64,000 bases of DNA. Origin: Dolomedes plantarius. Lineage: Eukaryota > Arthropoda > Arachnida > Araneae > Dolomedidae. Shown here piece by piece: positions 20,346-31,357 of the stretch (position 1 is its first letter; each line of letters begins with the position of its first letter). The notes beneath the pieces are model-generated. The model was not told the DNA's origin, ran no database searches, and saw nothing but the letters and a program-made list of their open reading frames with translations. Both the position numbers and the translations under genes were made by a program. The DNA is taken from positions 188,234,838 to 188,298,837 of the forward strand of contig OU015492.1 in NCBI GenBank assembly GCA_907164885.2, read 5' to 3'.

Positions 20346-21754
20346 CACTGCTGGCCACCCAAATTGCAACACCAAGAATGACAAGAGATATCACAACAAA
20401 ATTTATTTTGTAGATAACATGTTGACCAAGTATCAAATGATTAAATTTATAGACTTCTGTGAAGTGTGGTTCCTGCCAAAATCAGTAGCCAGAGTAGCCG
20501 CCATTGTTGGAGATCACCGCTGCCACACGCCTCGGCATTGATTCAAAGAGACTTTGGATGAGTTCTTGGGGTACAGCAGACCAAGCAGCTTCCACACGTT
20601 GCCAAAGTTGATCTGCTGTGGCAGCTGGGGATGGAATCTGGGTCAATCGTAGAGCAACCATGGACCACATGTTTTCTATTGGCGAAAGATCCGGAGAGCG
20701 AGGCGGCCAGGGAAGCAATTCAATCTGGCGATTGACGAAGAACCGTTGGACAATTCGTGCCACGTGTGGTCGCGCATTATCCTGTTGAAATATGGCTATG
20801 GGCAAGCCCTGAAAGTAAGGAAGGACAACTGGCTCCAACACCTCGGAGATGTAGCGCTGGCTGTTTAAAGTACCGGCAATGCGTACTAGAGGTGTGCGAG
20901 AGTGATATCCAATACCACCCCATACCATAATACCCGGTGCAGGACCAGTGTGGCGGTGCATAACGCAGCTGTTCAGCATCCTCTCTTCACGGTGTCTCCA
21001 GACTCGAATGCGACCATCGTGGTGTTGCAGACAGAAGCGTGACTCGTCAGTAAAGACAATTTCATTCCATTCTGCCGTCCACATCCTTCTGTCATCGCAC
21101 CATTGGCGGCGGAGACGTCTGTGGATCTGCGTCAAGGGTAAACAAAGCAATGGACGTCTTGCGGACAGACCACTCTGCTGTAAACGGTGTCAAATGGTAC
21201 GCGCAGACACTCGATGATGCGTTACAGACTGCATGTGCTGTGCTACGGTTCGTGGTGTGACTGAGCGATCCGTCACTGCCATGCGCACAATTTGCCTGTC
21301 ATCACATTAAGTGGTGCGCTGAGGTGGATGCGATCGAACACGCCGGTCCGTCGTACCCTCCTGCATCCAACGGTCACATATCCGCATTACAGTTGTTTGG
21401 TTTCGTCCAACACGACTACCGATTTCCCTGAAAGATAATCCACAATCTCGGTAGGCCACTATCCTTCCTCTGTCGAACTCGGATACTTGATCAAAAGATG
21501 ATCGCTGTTTTTGACGAGGCATAATTGATCGTTTTTTTGAAAAAACCACAAGAAAAACACAATTGCCGAACTTGAAATCGTCAAAATCTCCAATCCTTAA
21601 TTAGTGCTTTGAAGTGGCGCCACAGGCGCACGTGATGTGCGTCTGCGCTGAAATTCTAATAATTTGCATATCTCACCTCCGCTAATGCATGTTGTAAATT
21701 TCATGTTATTTCCATGTTTCCTTCAGGGTGTTGCATTTACAGTGGCCAGCAGTG
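20346..21754 (-). mobile_element. Tc1 transposon (1409 bp) with TA target duplication
   Basis: CACTGCTGGCCAC at the left and its reverse complement at the right start terminal inverted repeats of about 28 bp. TA flanks both ends (20344-20345 and 21755-21756). It carries one transposase gene on the minus strand, now broken. It lies inside the remnant of the older Tc1-like element, just after the Helitron end. Confidence 0.93.
20482..21522 (-). pseudogene. Tc1 transposase, two nonsense mutations
   Basis: Cut-and-paste transposase of the Tc1 family. The usual start MPRQKQRSSF is at 21522. A helix-turn-helix DNA-binding region follows (FDRGRIVAYRDCGLSFREIG). A TAA at 21309-21307 and a TGA at 21192-21190 interrupt one continuous frame; the TGA probably replaces CGA, a typical CpG decay. 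The catalytic part carries FTDESRF, QQDNARPH and SPDLSPIENMW, so the DDE residues are all retained. The frame ends YSGY at 20482. Length matches a full Tc1 transposase and there is no frameshift, so this is a recent pseudogene. A longer in-frame Met at 21549 exists, but the family start is preferred. Confidence 0.93.
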
Positions 21755-21756
21755 TA

Positions 21757-22378
21757 TATAGGGCCTGAAGCAAACCATGAGATGCCATCCCAAACCATGG
21801 TAGATATAACTCCATGATTGACAATTGAGATGAGACAGCCAGAACCTTACGCTTGTGCAGGTGTTCTCCGCACATACTTACGTCCTCTTGCGAGGAAAAA
21901 TGTGAACAATGATTCGTCCGATCAAATGCCGTTTTTCGACATATTACTCGACCAAGATTTGCGGTCATGGCACCATTGTGGACGACATTTTGTATTAGCA
22001 TCTTCAAGTGGCTGGCTTGCGAATAACTAATCTTCCGAAAATTCTTTGTTTGTGAAGTTCCCTTCTACCTCTAATCGTTGATACTTGAACATGCAGTGCA
22101 GACCGAGCTCTTTGGTCATTTTGGTTGCAGTTGTTTCATTTCTTCGTGTCACAATCCGCTTCAATACGTCGTCCGTTTTTTTCACTCTGCTTCTCCCTTT
22201 CATCCATTATTCTGTTTGGCAAAGGATGTTTTTCCGTGCACTCTTCATGCTATCATGACTTTCGATACCATGGCTCGAAAAACACCCATTAGCCTGGGGG
22301 GTTGCAGTAACAGATACTCCAATTTAACCGAGCTCCAACAATTTGCCCTTTTCAAAAGAGGTCTGCAAGGTTTGACAT
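21757..22378 (-). pseudogene. Tc1-like transposase fragment of the outer element
   Basis: Read from 22378 on the minus strand, the fragment starts MSNLADLF and resembles the N-terminal helix-turn-helix of a different Tc1 subfamily. It has several stops and frame changes. Nearer 21930-21760 the catalytic region reads SDESLFTFF, then RRTPAQA, a stop, and MVWDGISWFASGPI. The sequence ends where the younger Tc1 element begins. It is far more decayed than the inner copy, which agrees with it being the older insertion. The second and third catalytic residues are not present. Confidence 0.75.
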
Positions 22379-22736
22379 TTTACGCTGTTCCCCCCAAAAG
22401 CACGATGTCCTTTACTTCATTACTGCTACCTGACAGTATAATAATACATACACTATATTATATAAAAATACCGGTGGACACCGGATTTGTTTTGTAAGGA
22501 ACACGAGGCACATTCATAAACACCACTAATATTGATAGTTTCAATTATTTTGATATAAACCTGTATATATACACACATCCAATGAAACTTTAAAAAAAAA
22601 TGTCCATTCTCAGGGGTGGCGGTGGAAAAGGGTTTTCCATCTTCACATTGACTCTATGGAGTTTTGAATCGGTTCTGAACAAAATGTGGCCGTCCAATAG
22701 TGGTGGCCGGAAAGAGAAGTTCTACTGTTATATATA

Positions 22737-23934
22737 CACTCAAGAGCCAAAACATTATGACCACCTATCAATAACGAGTTGGCCCACCTTTGGCGCGCAA
22801 CACAGCTTCAACCCGCCTTGCCATGGATGCCACAAGTCCTTGGTAGATGGCCGGAGACAGATTGTACCAGATGTTTAAGCAACGGTCACGCAAATCCGAG
22901 ATATTGCGAATTGGTGGTCTTTGAACTCTGAGCTGCTGTCCCATGACATCCCAAATGTGTTCTATCGGATTGAGATCCGGTGAGTTAGGTGGCCAGACAT
23001 TAACTGGAATTCAGCATCATGTTCCTGGAACCACTCCAACACAATTTTAGCCTTGTGACACGGGGCGTTGTTTGTTGGAACATTCCATTTCCAGCTGGAA
23101 AAACAGAGGCTATGTAAGTGTGCAACTGGTCCGCAATGATGTTCAGATACCCTGTAGCATTCATGGTCTGCTCTACCACAACCGCGGGTCCCAGAGACGC
23201 CCAAGAGAACGTCCCCCAAAGCATAATACCGCCATCACCGGCCTGTGTATCACCTACTGTACCTTGAGGGAGCAACAGTTCGCCAGAAAGATGGCATATC
23301 CTGACACGGCCATCGGCGTGATGAATGACAAACCGTGATTCATCTGACCAGGCAACTCTCTCCCACTGATCCATGGACCAGTCGCGATGTTCCCGGGCCC
23401 ACCGCAGGCGCAGTTGGCTGTGACGTTTGGTCAGCAAAGGCACACGTGTGGGACGCTTGCTGCGTAGCCCCATATCCAACAGTGTCCACTGAACAGTGTG
23501 TTGCGATAATATTCTATTTGGCCCTGCATTGTATTGGGCTGTCAGCTGAGCCACTGTCTGGCTCCGGTTTTGCTTCACCATGCGAGACAGTCTCCGACGA
23601 CCTTTTTCTTTGATAGCGTGTGGACGTCCAACACCATGTCGTCTACTGCTGGTTTCACCGTCATTCATCCACTTTGCATAAATACTAACATCTGTAGGTC
23701 GCGAATAACCCACGAGTCGTGCAGTTTCGGAAATACTTGTTCCGAGCCTTCGAGCCATTACAATCTGCCCTCTATCAAAGTCGCTTAGATCCGCAGCCTT
23801 TCCCATCACACACAGAAGTAAGTGAAAGAATGATTCTTCAGACTCTCCAGCAGCAGTTAAATACCACTTCCACCTGATCACGTGCCTTCCACGTCATCCT
23901 GGCGAATTCATTGCAAAATGTAGGGGTGGTCATA

Positions 23935-23972
<38 letters not shown>
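22737..23972 (-). mobile_element. Tc1-like element with a microsatellite in its right TIR
   Basis: The left end is TA then CACTCAAGAGCC...ATTATGACCACC. At the right, GGTGGTCATAATG (to 23937) is the inner part of the matching TIR. It is followed by about 32 bases of TA repeat and then AGTG-TA, which could be the outer tip. The transposase remnant occupies 22768-23806 on the minus strand. Exact right end is uncertain. Confidence 0.8.
22768..23806 (-). pseudogene. Tc1-like transposase with two frameshifts
   Basis: Starts MGKAADLSDFDRGQIVMARR (helix-turn-helix region) at 23806 and runs without stops through the first catalytic motif WSDESRF. A one-base deletion near 23072 falls in the codon of the second catalytic Asp, where QQDNAPCHK would be expected. 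A second one-base loss near 23000 shifts the frame at the WPPNSPDLNP motif. The remainder is readable to the stop at 22770-22768. Total length corresponds to about 346 codons, the usual size. The copy is inactive but otherwise well preserved. The family is very widespread in animals. Confidence 0.9.
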
Positions 23973-23974
23973 TA

Positions 23975-24549
23975 GAGGTGCACTAAGAAAGATTTTTGAA
24001 AAATTCTTAGATTTTTTTAAGATTAAATTTTTAAGCAGTTGTACTAATTTTTTTAAATTTGCATTTAAAATAATAATTTGAAGGTTATGAAATTTATGTC
24101 ACGAGAAAGATCATAAAAATTACTTTAGAATGAAATCTTTTTCGAATCTTTACCTCCGTTATCTGATTTTTGGTGAATTTTTAAAGATTAATTTTAGAAT
24201 TTAATTTATTAAATGCCGATCACGTGATTTCATTTTCTGGTACTTTAAATAAATTTATCGTCACATGCATAACAATGAAATAGACAAAAAAAATTTTTTT
24301 TTCCTTGCTAATGCGGCACACGATTGGACATTATCCAAAAAAATATTAAAATGCAGTTAAAGATATGTTCCTCAAACTGTACTATAATAACTGTACTATA
24401 TTCTTTAGTATGTCCTATTAGATTTAATTTGAATATTTTCTTCTACATTATTTTGTCTATAAAATATCCCTTACGATTTTTTATAATATAGATATGTATT
24501 TTTTACATCAATTTTATACATTGATCGTCGTATTTATTATATATATATA
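23975..24549. other. AT-rich non-coding DNA
   Basis: No gene or element boundary seen. A short TA run precedes the Helitron end at 24550. Confidence 0.55.
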
Positions 24550-24699
24550 CTAGCATTATTGCCCGGCGTTGCCCGGGTAGATATATATAGAAATAAAATT
24601 TTTCATGCATTCCATCAAAAAAATACTTGGCTGCACCCCCCGCTCTTCATGTTCATCTGGCGAGACAGAATGCGCTTAGCGCGTTTCTACTGAAATGAT

Positions 24700-24763
24700 A
24701 TACCCAGTATTATTTTGATGGACAGCATGAAAAATTTTATATCTATATATCTACCCGGCCAAT
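24700..24763 (+). mobile_element. Fragment of Helitron 3' region in opposite orientation
   Basis: GCATGAAAAATTTTATATC and TATATCTACCCGG match the subterminal part of the Helitron at 20270-20315 on the plus strand. The hairpin breaks off after its first arm. It lies tail to tail with the minus-strand Helitron end 150 bp away. Confidence 0.6.
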
Positions 24764-25680
24764 CATTCTTTAAAAATAATTTCATTAATTTTCGTATGCC
24801 TAACTAATGTACTAATAGTTCGGTATGAAAGTTATGTGTCGTTATGTTTCTCTATTTAAAGAGCTTTTCCTCCCACTGCTTAAAAAACCCCAAAACTCTA
24901 AAAGATTTATCTTATATGATTTCACGGAATAAGTAATTCAATATGGAATAAGTATTTCACGGAATAAATAATTCCTTTTTTTTCCAAATTTTATTAAGTT
25001 CTATTAGTTTGAACTCCATTGTCTAAAATTGTCTAAAGCAGCAGTTCTCAACCTTTTTAGACTCCCAAAAAGCACACATCAGGCCCGACCGGGCCGAAGC
25101 CCCACTGGGTAAATCCTGATGGTGCGAATAGACTCGCAGCAGGCAACCACTCCGCGCACGACCCAGACAAGGTCCCACACACACAACCCACAAGACCCAC
25201 ACCACAAGACAAGCCGCACGGTCGGGCTCCAAGCAGAACAGACGGATGTGCCAGAGGAATAATAACTTTTAATTTAGAAGACAAAAAGCTCTGCCGGAGG
25301 ACACTCGAACCCACCGACCTTCGAGACGAAAATAGTAAAAGAAGGTGGCGAAAAAAGAAAGAGCCCAAACGAAACGGCAGCACAAAATTAGTGACTGCGA
25401 GCGATTACGCGAAGACAAGTTACCTGGTATATTTAGAAGCAATTACTGGCACTGACTAAGAATAATAATTAAAAGAAGACGGCATCGATACAAATCCCAG
25501 ATAGGAGACGACCTGGCCTAAATTGGGAGTGGTCGATTTTGAGAGGGAACAGTCGCAACACTGGGCGCAAAAGCCAGCAACTTGGTAAAAACCTCATCGT
25601 TGCTGTGCAACCCACCCTGCGGAACCTTCGTGAGCCGGCGTGTCCTGTATTCGCCAAGCTTTTTAGACTCACGACTCCAC
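24764..25680. other. Insertion-derived sequence inside the Helitron
   Basis: A motif like a common hAT-type end, CAGTTCTCAACCTTTTTAG, starts near 25042, and TTTTTAGACTC recurs near 25660. Between them the minus strand has open frames of 69-120 codons, but no domain is visible. The block is GC-richer than its flanks and is probably one or two small transposons that I cannot classify. Confidence 0.4.
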
Positions 25681-25966
25681 TAAACGTAAGAAAAATAAAA
25701 TAAACACTTTGAACTCCCCCCCCGTCACCCCCAGACCAACTCTCAAACCACCCCAGATCTTCCCTCAGAACAAACCTCTTTTCCCCCGCGTATCGAATTT
25801 GACTGGTGTGGTGAAGGGGCTGTATCCACATTTAAGAGGTGAGCTTAGGGGCACAAAATCATTAAAAAATTAACATTATCCAAAATGTTAATTTTTGATA
25901 ATGTTATGTATGATTATGTATGGTTTTGTATGATTCTATAGCGGACAAACAAACAGACAAGCTCTG

Positions 25967-25967
<1 letters not shown>

Positions 25968-26022
<55 letters not shown>
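25968..26022. repeat. (TA)n tract
   Basis: Pure TA dinucleotide overlapping the start of the minus-strand Helitron. Confidence 0.97.
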
Positions 26023-26025
<3 letters not shown>

Positions 26026-26039
26026 CATCAATTGAATAC

Positions 26040-26097
26040 ATTGACCGTTATATATAATCTGAATGTACTCCGCAGCGAAGTGCGGGTTTTTAGCTAG
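26040..26097 (+). mobile_element. 3' end of a second Helitron family
   Basis: A hairpin CCGCA (26070-26074) with TGCGG (26081-26085), then TTTTTAGCTAG followed by T, matches a Helitron 3' terminus. The hairpin sequence differs from the family at 20338 and 24550. Its 5' end was not found. Confidence 0.65.
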
Positions 26098-27375
26098 TAT
26101 TTATATAAAGAGAGGGAGAGAGAGAGATAATGTAATTGTATAAGTACCATTCCTCATACTAAAACGCACTTTTGGTACCCTTATGTACTGGATTGATAAG
26201 CTAACTTTGGGGAAAAAATTAGCATTTAATTCAGTAAATTATTGTTTAAAATTGACTAAACAATTGAACACATCTGTGTTCATTTGTTGCTAAATAAATG
26301 ACCAAGTAATGGGTAATTTGACAGAAAATAATTACCAGTCGTTCAATTAGTAAATTAGAGATAATTATGATCAAACGAATTTCCTGTGTAACATACTACA
26401 CTTAGGCAAATCATTAAGTTCAATTCGACTTAATACTTACGCTGGAATATTTTTTAGACTTGTGATACCAAGGAACATTTAATAGCTTTTTAACATTCAC
26501 AAAATCTTCTAGAAATATAAAAATTAAATATAAAATATGTTAAAACTTTCTAGAACTTTATAATCACTTTTAAATTTAGGAAATTGTGTTCCGTGATATA
26601 ACATATTCTGGTGTTTTAAAGGCAATGATTTTCTCTAATGCTAAAGAAATATCTTCTTTTAAATTTGTAAGGTATACACAAGATTCGATTCACAAGAATC
26701 GAACTTTTGAGTGAATGAATTAAAGAAGCTGCTTGAGATATGCTAATTTCGGCATACGCGCTTAGTATAAATACCATGCAGCGTCATTAATAAAAAAGGT
26801 TGTTGTTAAAGTTGATAGATAAGCGATAGGGAGCTACGAGGTATGCAGCTCCAGTACTATCCTGAGCTATTGCTTAGGGGTCCCAAAGTTTATGTGGCAG
26901 TACTGCTGGTTTGACTCTCTGCTGGTTTGTGAGTATTGAAATGTGTATTTTTATGGAATGTTAATAAATGTAGTGTCGCTTCGGCAGACGACAATTAAAT
27001 CCTCATCAATTTATTCCACATCAATTTATCGTTTGGCCATCAAAATTTTAATTAAATATGTTGAACATGTGTGGCAACATAAGTGATATAAAAAAAGAAG
27101 AATCAATGTTTTGGTTGTGCCAGTTAGATGTATTCGATGTCAAAAAGTAGATTAATTATTTAGTTATCTAAGCAACATCTAATATATAATAAATAATATT
27201 TATATTGGAGTCAGAGAAGCGTTATTATTATTATTATTATTATAATTATTATTCACCTACAATTAAAGACGCTTCAATAAATATATCTGTACAAGTAGTA
27301 CGTATGAATCTTGTTGTTAAAAGCAAAGGCTACATGTGCAAGAATATTCAATAAACATTGTTTCATGTATAAACT
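26098..27375. other. AT-rich DNA with a possible solo or truncated LTR
   Basis: A short GA run sits at 26108. Near 26764 a TATAAATA box, then about 190 bp on an AATAAA, and a segment ending TTATTCCACA near 27021 resemble promoter and polyadenylation parts of an LTR on the plus strand. No second LTR or target duplication was found, so this is weak. An ATT trinucleotide run lies at 27222-27252. Confidence 0.35.
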
Positions 27376-27750
27376 GTGTTTGTATCAAATTCATTTAGAG
27401 TGCCACTTCAAATTATATACACCCAAGTCTGGGTAGAAGTGAGCTATTTTCTCTATAAATTGCTACCACTTCTTTTTTACCAACAATTAAGTATACAATC
27501 ACGCTTTATTACAAATCGTATTGTATCTGTTGCTCAAAACATGACTTTTCGTCAAATCACTAACTCCCCATGGTATTTTTGCAATGTTGACATTTATAGG
27601 GAGATTAATCTCCCCACTATTCAAAATTATCTCAAAAATCTTGCTATTAATTTCCATAAAGATTTACCAAAGGATCTTATTAAAAATCTTGCCGATTACG
27701 ACCCTGCTGACCCAGCTAACAAGAAACGGCCCCGCCATTCTTGCTCGTAA
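27376..27750 (+). pseudogene. C-terminal end of a Jockey-type LINE ORF2
   Basis: The frame contains MTFRQITNSPWYFCNVDI and then NLPTIQNYLKNLAINFHK, ending DYDPADPANKKRPRH before the stop. An ITNAPWY-type motif, a helix with conserved IPTI and LA-NF residues, and a basic RPRH tail are typical of the far C terminus of Jockey-clade reverse transcriptases. Upstream reverse transcriptase motifs are absent, so this is a 5'-truncated copy. A T-rich 3' region follows and may be its 3' UTR to about 28040. Confidence 0.65.
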
Positions 27751-30700
27751 CTTTCAATTGTTTGTCCTGTTTGTTCACCCTGTAACTTTTTTCACCCTTG
27801 TTTTAGCTTTACTTGTTCTATTGAAGCAATTTGCTTTCCCTACTTTCTATTTCCCTACCTACTTTCGTTTTTTATTGATCACTGAAGTTTTATGCATTGC
27901 TATATCATCCTACAGTGGAGGGCCCGGCCCATTTACTGTAGTTACCACTACTCTTTCTGAAGCTCCTGAAATCGTATTGGGACATGGAACTCGACTTTTG
28001 TAATTATTTTGATTATTATACTGTTTTAACCCTTAAAAAAGAAAAAAAATACTATTTTCTTATTTAATAATTTCGAAAGCAACATTAATTCGGTTCCGTG
28101 CCCATTTATAAGTGCATTTATTTTATTTTGTAAATCTTTAATTGTCTATGTGCTGAAATCATTCATGTGGTTTTTCGTACCGGTTTTCCTGGAAGAAGGG
28201 AATGTGCCTCCCTTAGGCAATTAAGTGTGACCTGTAACAGTACGGATAGTACACAAGGTCATTTGCACAAGCAGGTATAATTACTTGCCACCCTCTCGGT
28301 CATTAAGGGAACATAGTTCCTCCATAGCAAAGTCCCAGCAACCATCTTTTAACCAATGATATAGCTGAAAGGTGTTAATTGTTCTAGAGCATTTTATGAC
28401 CTCTAAGTTTTCGGTGCTGGGAAGTTTTAACGGTTTTTTGAGCAGTTGAAAAAAAGCTGCGACTGTCAGATTACTCGAGGTTGTTCGCTCTTCAGCCCCA
28501 GTCACCATTTTTGTATGCTGAGATTTTTGGTCGGCCTTTGGACCAAGTTTAGTACAACAATGAATAACAATCATCAGTCTGTAATAAGGGTGGTGGTAAG
28601 TAATAATAATTTGTAATATATTGTATCAGGCGAGAGCACATAATTATTTATATATGCAGCTATGTTTTATTATGTGTTCAAATGCTTTCTTAATGTATGT
28701 AGATAACTATTATGTTGTTTCTGTGCAAATTGTAACTAACGATGAAATTAATTTTAAATAAGAAGAAGAAATATTAAATACTAATATTATTTATTTAAAT
28801 TGAGTTTGTTTTTCTAATTATCTCAGACATGTGTAAGAATATGTTTTCTAAAATTAACAATTTTAAAAATTGCCACTATACTATTATCTATTTTATTACA
28901 TGTTCTTATTCCACATAATACGTATATATTAGGCGTAATATAACATTCATTATTTTTTTATTTACGTTCATTATGAACGGTCTTTTTACGTATAGGTAGT
29001 ATTTATTTATTTCGCAGAAACTAGGGAAGGGAACCACGTAATTTGTAATCTCTGCTCAATAACCTAGCGAATCAATACATTCTCTTTTGCTCTTTAGCCC
29101 TCCAGTGCGCCTGAGCTTGGTAAACATTAATGATCTCCACTATTTATCAGAATACGATAATGATCTTGTTTACGGTATCTTGCAAGAGCAATTTTAGTTA
29201 AAGCGTTTCTACCGTAACAAAATTCACATATATTCCTATTTACAAACCTTTTCTATTTGCAAACTTATTCTGTTACATTTTTACACAACCAAATCTTCCA
29301 TCTACCATCGCATTTTTTCAAAAATAATGAAATAGATATCCTATCCAGGATAATAAAAAATAAATATGCATATATATAGACAGAGATATACAGATAGTTA
29401 GATATATATGCAGATAGACAAATGAATAAATAAATTTATAACTATACAAAGAGAATGGCAAGTAAGAAATTTTGTAGGGTGATGAAAGAATTCATTGATT
29501 TATAAATCCCCCTATTATAGCTTCATTTTGAAAAGGACGGTTAATTCAAATTTCGCCTGAAAAATGTAATTTCATTTTGCTTCGAAACTTGAAATGCACA
29601 GTAAGAAGTCTTTCGTATGAAAAATTACATAATACCAATATTTTAATTACCACGATTTTTACTTTCCGAAGTATTATTTTATGAGTAAAATAACTTTTAA
29701 TTTAAATTTCTGTCTACTTGCTATGATTTAATGGTTTATTTTTTACGCTCTGTCGGCCATTCATTGTTCGACGATGCTGTGATTTTTGGGAACTTCAAAT
29801 AGCATTTCATATCCTCTCAGTTATACAATTTGATAACAAATATATGTAATATTCTAACATATATGAAATTTACTATTGGTAGTAAATAAGTGATATTGTA
29901 TTGGCCTTTGGTTATGTGAATCGAAGCATGCGAGGAATTACGTATTATCATTTGGAGAGAGCCTACTGCTCATCACTGGTATCTAGCCAAGTGCCCTGGT
30001 ATAGCCTTGCTCTTTAGAGATCCGAGACCAATACATCTGCTCTGCCTCGTCTTCGAAGTGGCTATACAAATAATTACAAGATAGAAAGAACTTTTTATAT
30101 ACCATGTTTTTAAATTTATATGTTGAATCATAAAAACTTGACAATTCTATGTATTAATAAATAATTAAAAAAAATTTTTTTTGATGAATTATCCCATCAA
30201 CTTGAAAGAAAATGAAGTTAATTGGAAGTTAACTTGCATTTAACTTTTCGTTCCCGTTCCGGACAATAGATGGCTGCACCAGTCTACAAATCAAAATTAA
30301 CTGAAAATAACTGAAAATTAATTTAATTCTGCTTAAAGATGGCTAAAAGTATTGAAATAATGCATGGTCATCGTGTTCTGAGCTATTCTAAAAGTTTCAA
30401 CTGTCTAGCTAGTCGGGAAGTTAGTTAAAAATCGATTGCAAGATTTGTACTAGACAAACAAACACACACACACACACAAACACACACAAACACACAAGAA
30501 AGCAAGTTAATAAACACATGATAAAAAGTATGTGCTTTGAGAACTCTTAAAAGGTCTTCCCCCCTTGTCCCTGTTTTGCTGCTCTTCAAATCCTTCCCCC
30601 ATTGTGGACTGTTTAGTTATCCTCGTCAGACCCTCATAGACCTGGTCTAGTATTTTTTTTTATTTCAAGGGTTTTAGAAGCAACAACAACGTATAACTGA

Positions 30701-30767
30701 ACATAACTTATTGGAAATGATAATTTCTTTAAGTGTTCACCATTTAAAAAAAATCATTTAATAATAG
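27751..30767. other. AT-rich non-coding interval
   Basis: An open frame of 97 codons lies on the minus strand at 28281-28574 without recognisable domain. CA-rich microsatellite occurs at 30452-30497. Two GC-richer patches at 29040-29110 and 29930-30060 have no identity that I can give. Confidence 0.5.
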
Positions 30768-31352
30768 TGTCGTGAACCCTCTTTCTTACACCGGTTCACT
30801 TAGGTTCTTTCTGTGGCCTAGGGACAAATGAGGCCGTGCAAAAATGAGTCGTCACTGAACAAGACGAACATAAATTTATTTACAGATTTAACATTTATAC
30901 AGTTTCACACATAAACAGAACAATTGAAGAAAACTCTGCACGAGGTGGGCAAGCCTGCAATATCTTACCAGACCTCGGCTATCATACACTCTAATCTACA
31001 CTCTAATCTAGTTACCGCTTAACTAATTAACTGGAGGCAAGACGAGCCTGCTTTAATCTTGCCAGGCCTCCTGAAACTACTCTCAGAGATTCTCTTTCTC
31101 TATCTTAATTCTAATTACCAAGTAATTACCTAACCAGAGGTGAGACGAGCCTTCTTAAATCTCGCCAAACCTCCGTTCCCTACCAGTGACGCTCTCCTTC
31201 TCTACCTTTCTTTCAGACTGCCCGACGACCCCCTCCAACCTCTTGGGTTCAACGCCCCCGCAGCCAGTACTCTGATTGGTAGAGGGGTGGGGGAATCACA
31301 GGGCACAACACTTTCGCTTTAACCAGCGCTGCTAGTCAAACATTACACTACA
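30768..31352 (-). mobile_element. Solo LTR (585 bp) with target duplication AATAG
   Basis: It starts TGTCGTGAACC and ends CACTACA on the plus strand. AATAG lies directly on both sides (30763-30767 and 31353-31357). On the minus strand a CCAAT box lies near 31280 and an AATAAA near 30880, so transcription would run on the minus strand. Three diverged copies of a hairpin-forming segment lie inside, at about 30942-30980, 31031-31070 and 31135-31173. No internal retrotransposon region remains, as expected after recombination between two LTRs. Confidence 0.85.
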
Positions 31353-31357
31353 AATAG

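Larger units (their letters stand above)
19780..22563 (-). mobile_element. Old Tc1-like element split by a Helitron and a younger Tc1
   Basis: The left end CAGGTGGTTATCAAAATAAT (from 19780) and the reverse complement of the right end at 22563 (CAGGTTTATATCAAAATAAT) form a diverged terminal inverted repeat, with TA-rich flanks. Transposase remnants of one family lie at 21757-22378. Between 19916 and 21754 sit a Helitron and a second Tc1 element. The part that should encode the transposase C terminus is missing, so a deletion must also have occurred. Confidence 0.75.
24550..25985 (-). mobile_element. Helitron on the minus strand, interrupted by about 1 kb
   Basis: CTAGCATTATTGCCCGG at 24550 is the reverse complement of the Helitron end at 20338, including the hairpin. 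At 25690-25967 the reverse complement of the 5' part of the same family appears, ending in the GACAAGC and CAAACAGAC motifs near the start. The start itself is lost in a TA tract. The two parts are separated by unrelated sequence (24700-25680), so this copy has been split by later insertions. Confidence 0.75.

Noticed and set aside
22078..22497. 139-codon open frame on the plus strand
   Set aside because: It is antisense to the decayed transposase of the outer Tc1-like element.
28281..28574. 97-codon open frame on the minus strand as a host exon
   Set aside because: No splice signals, domain or similarity that I can recognise support it.
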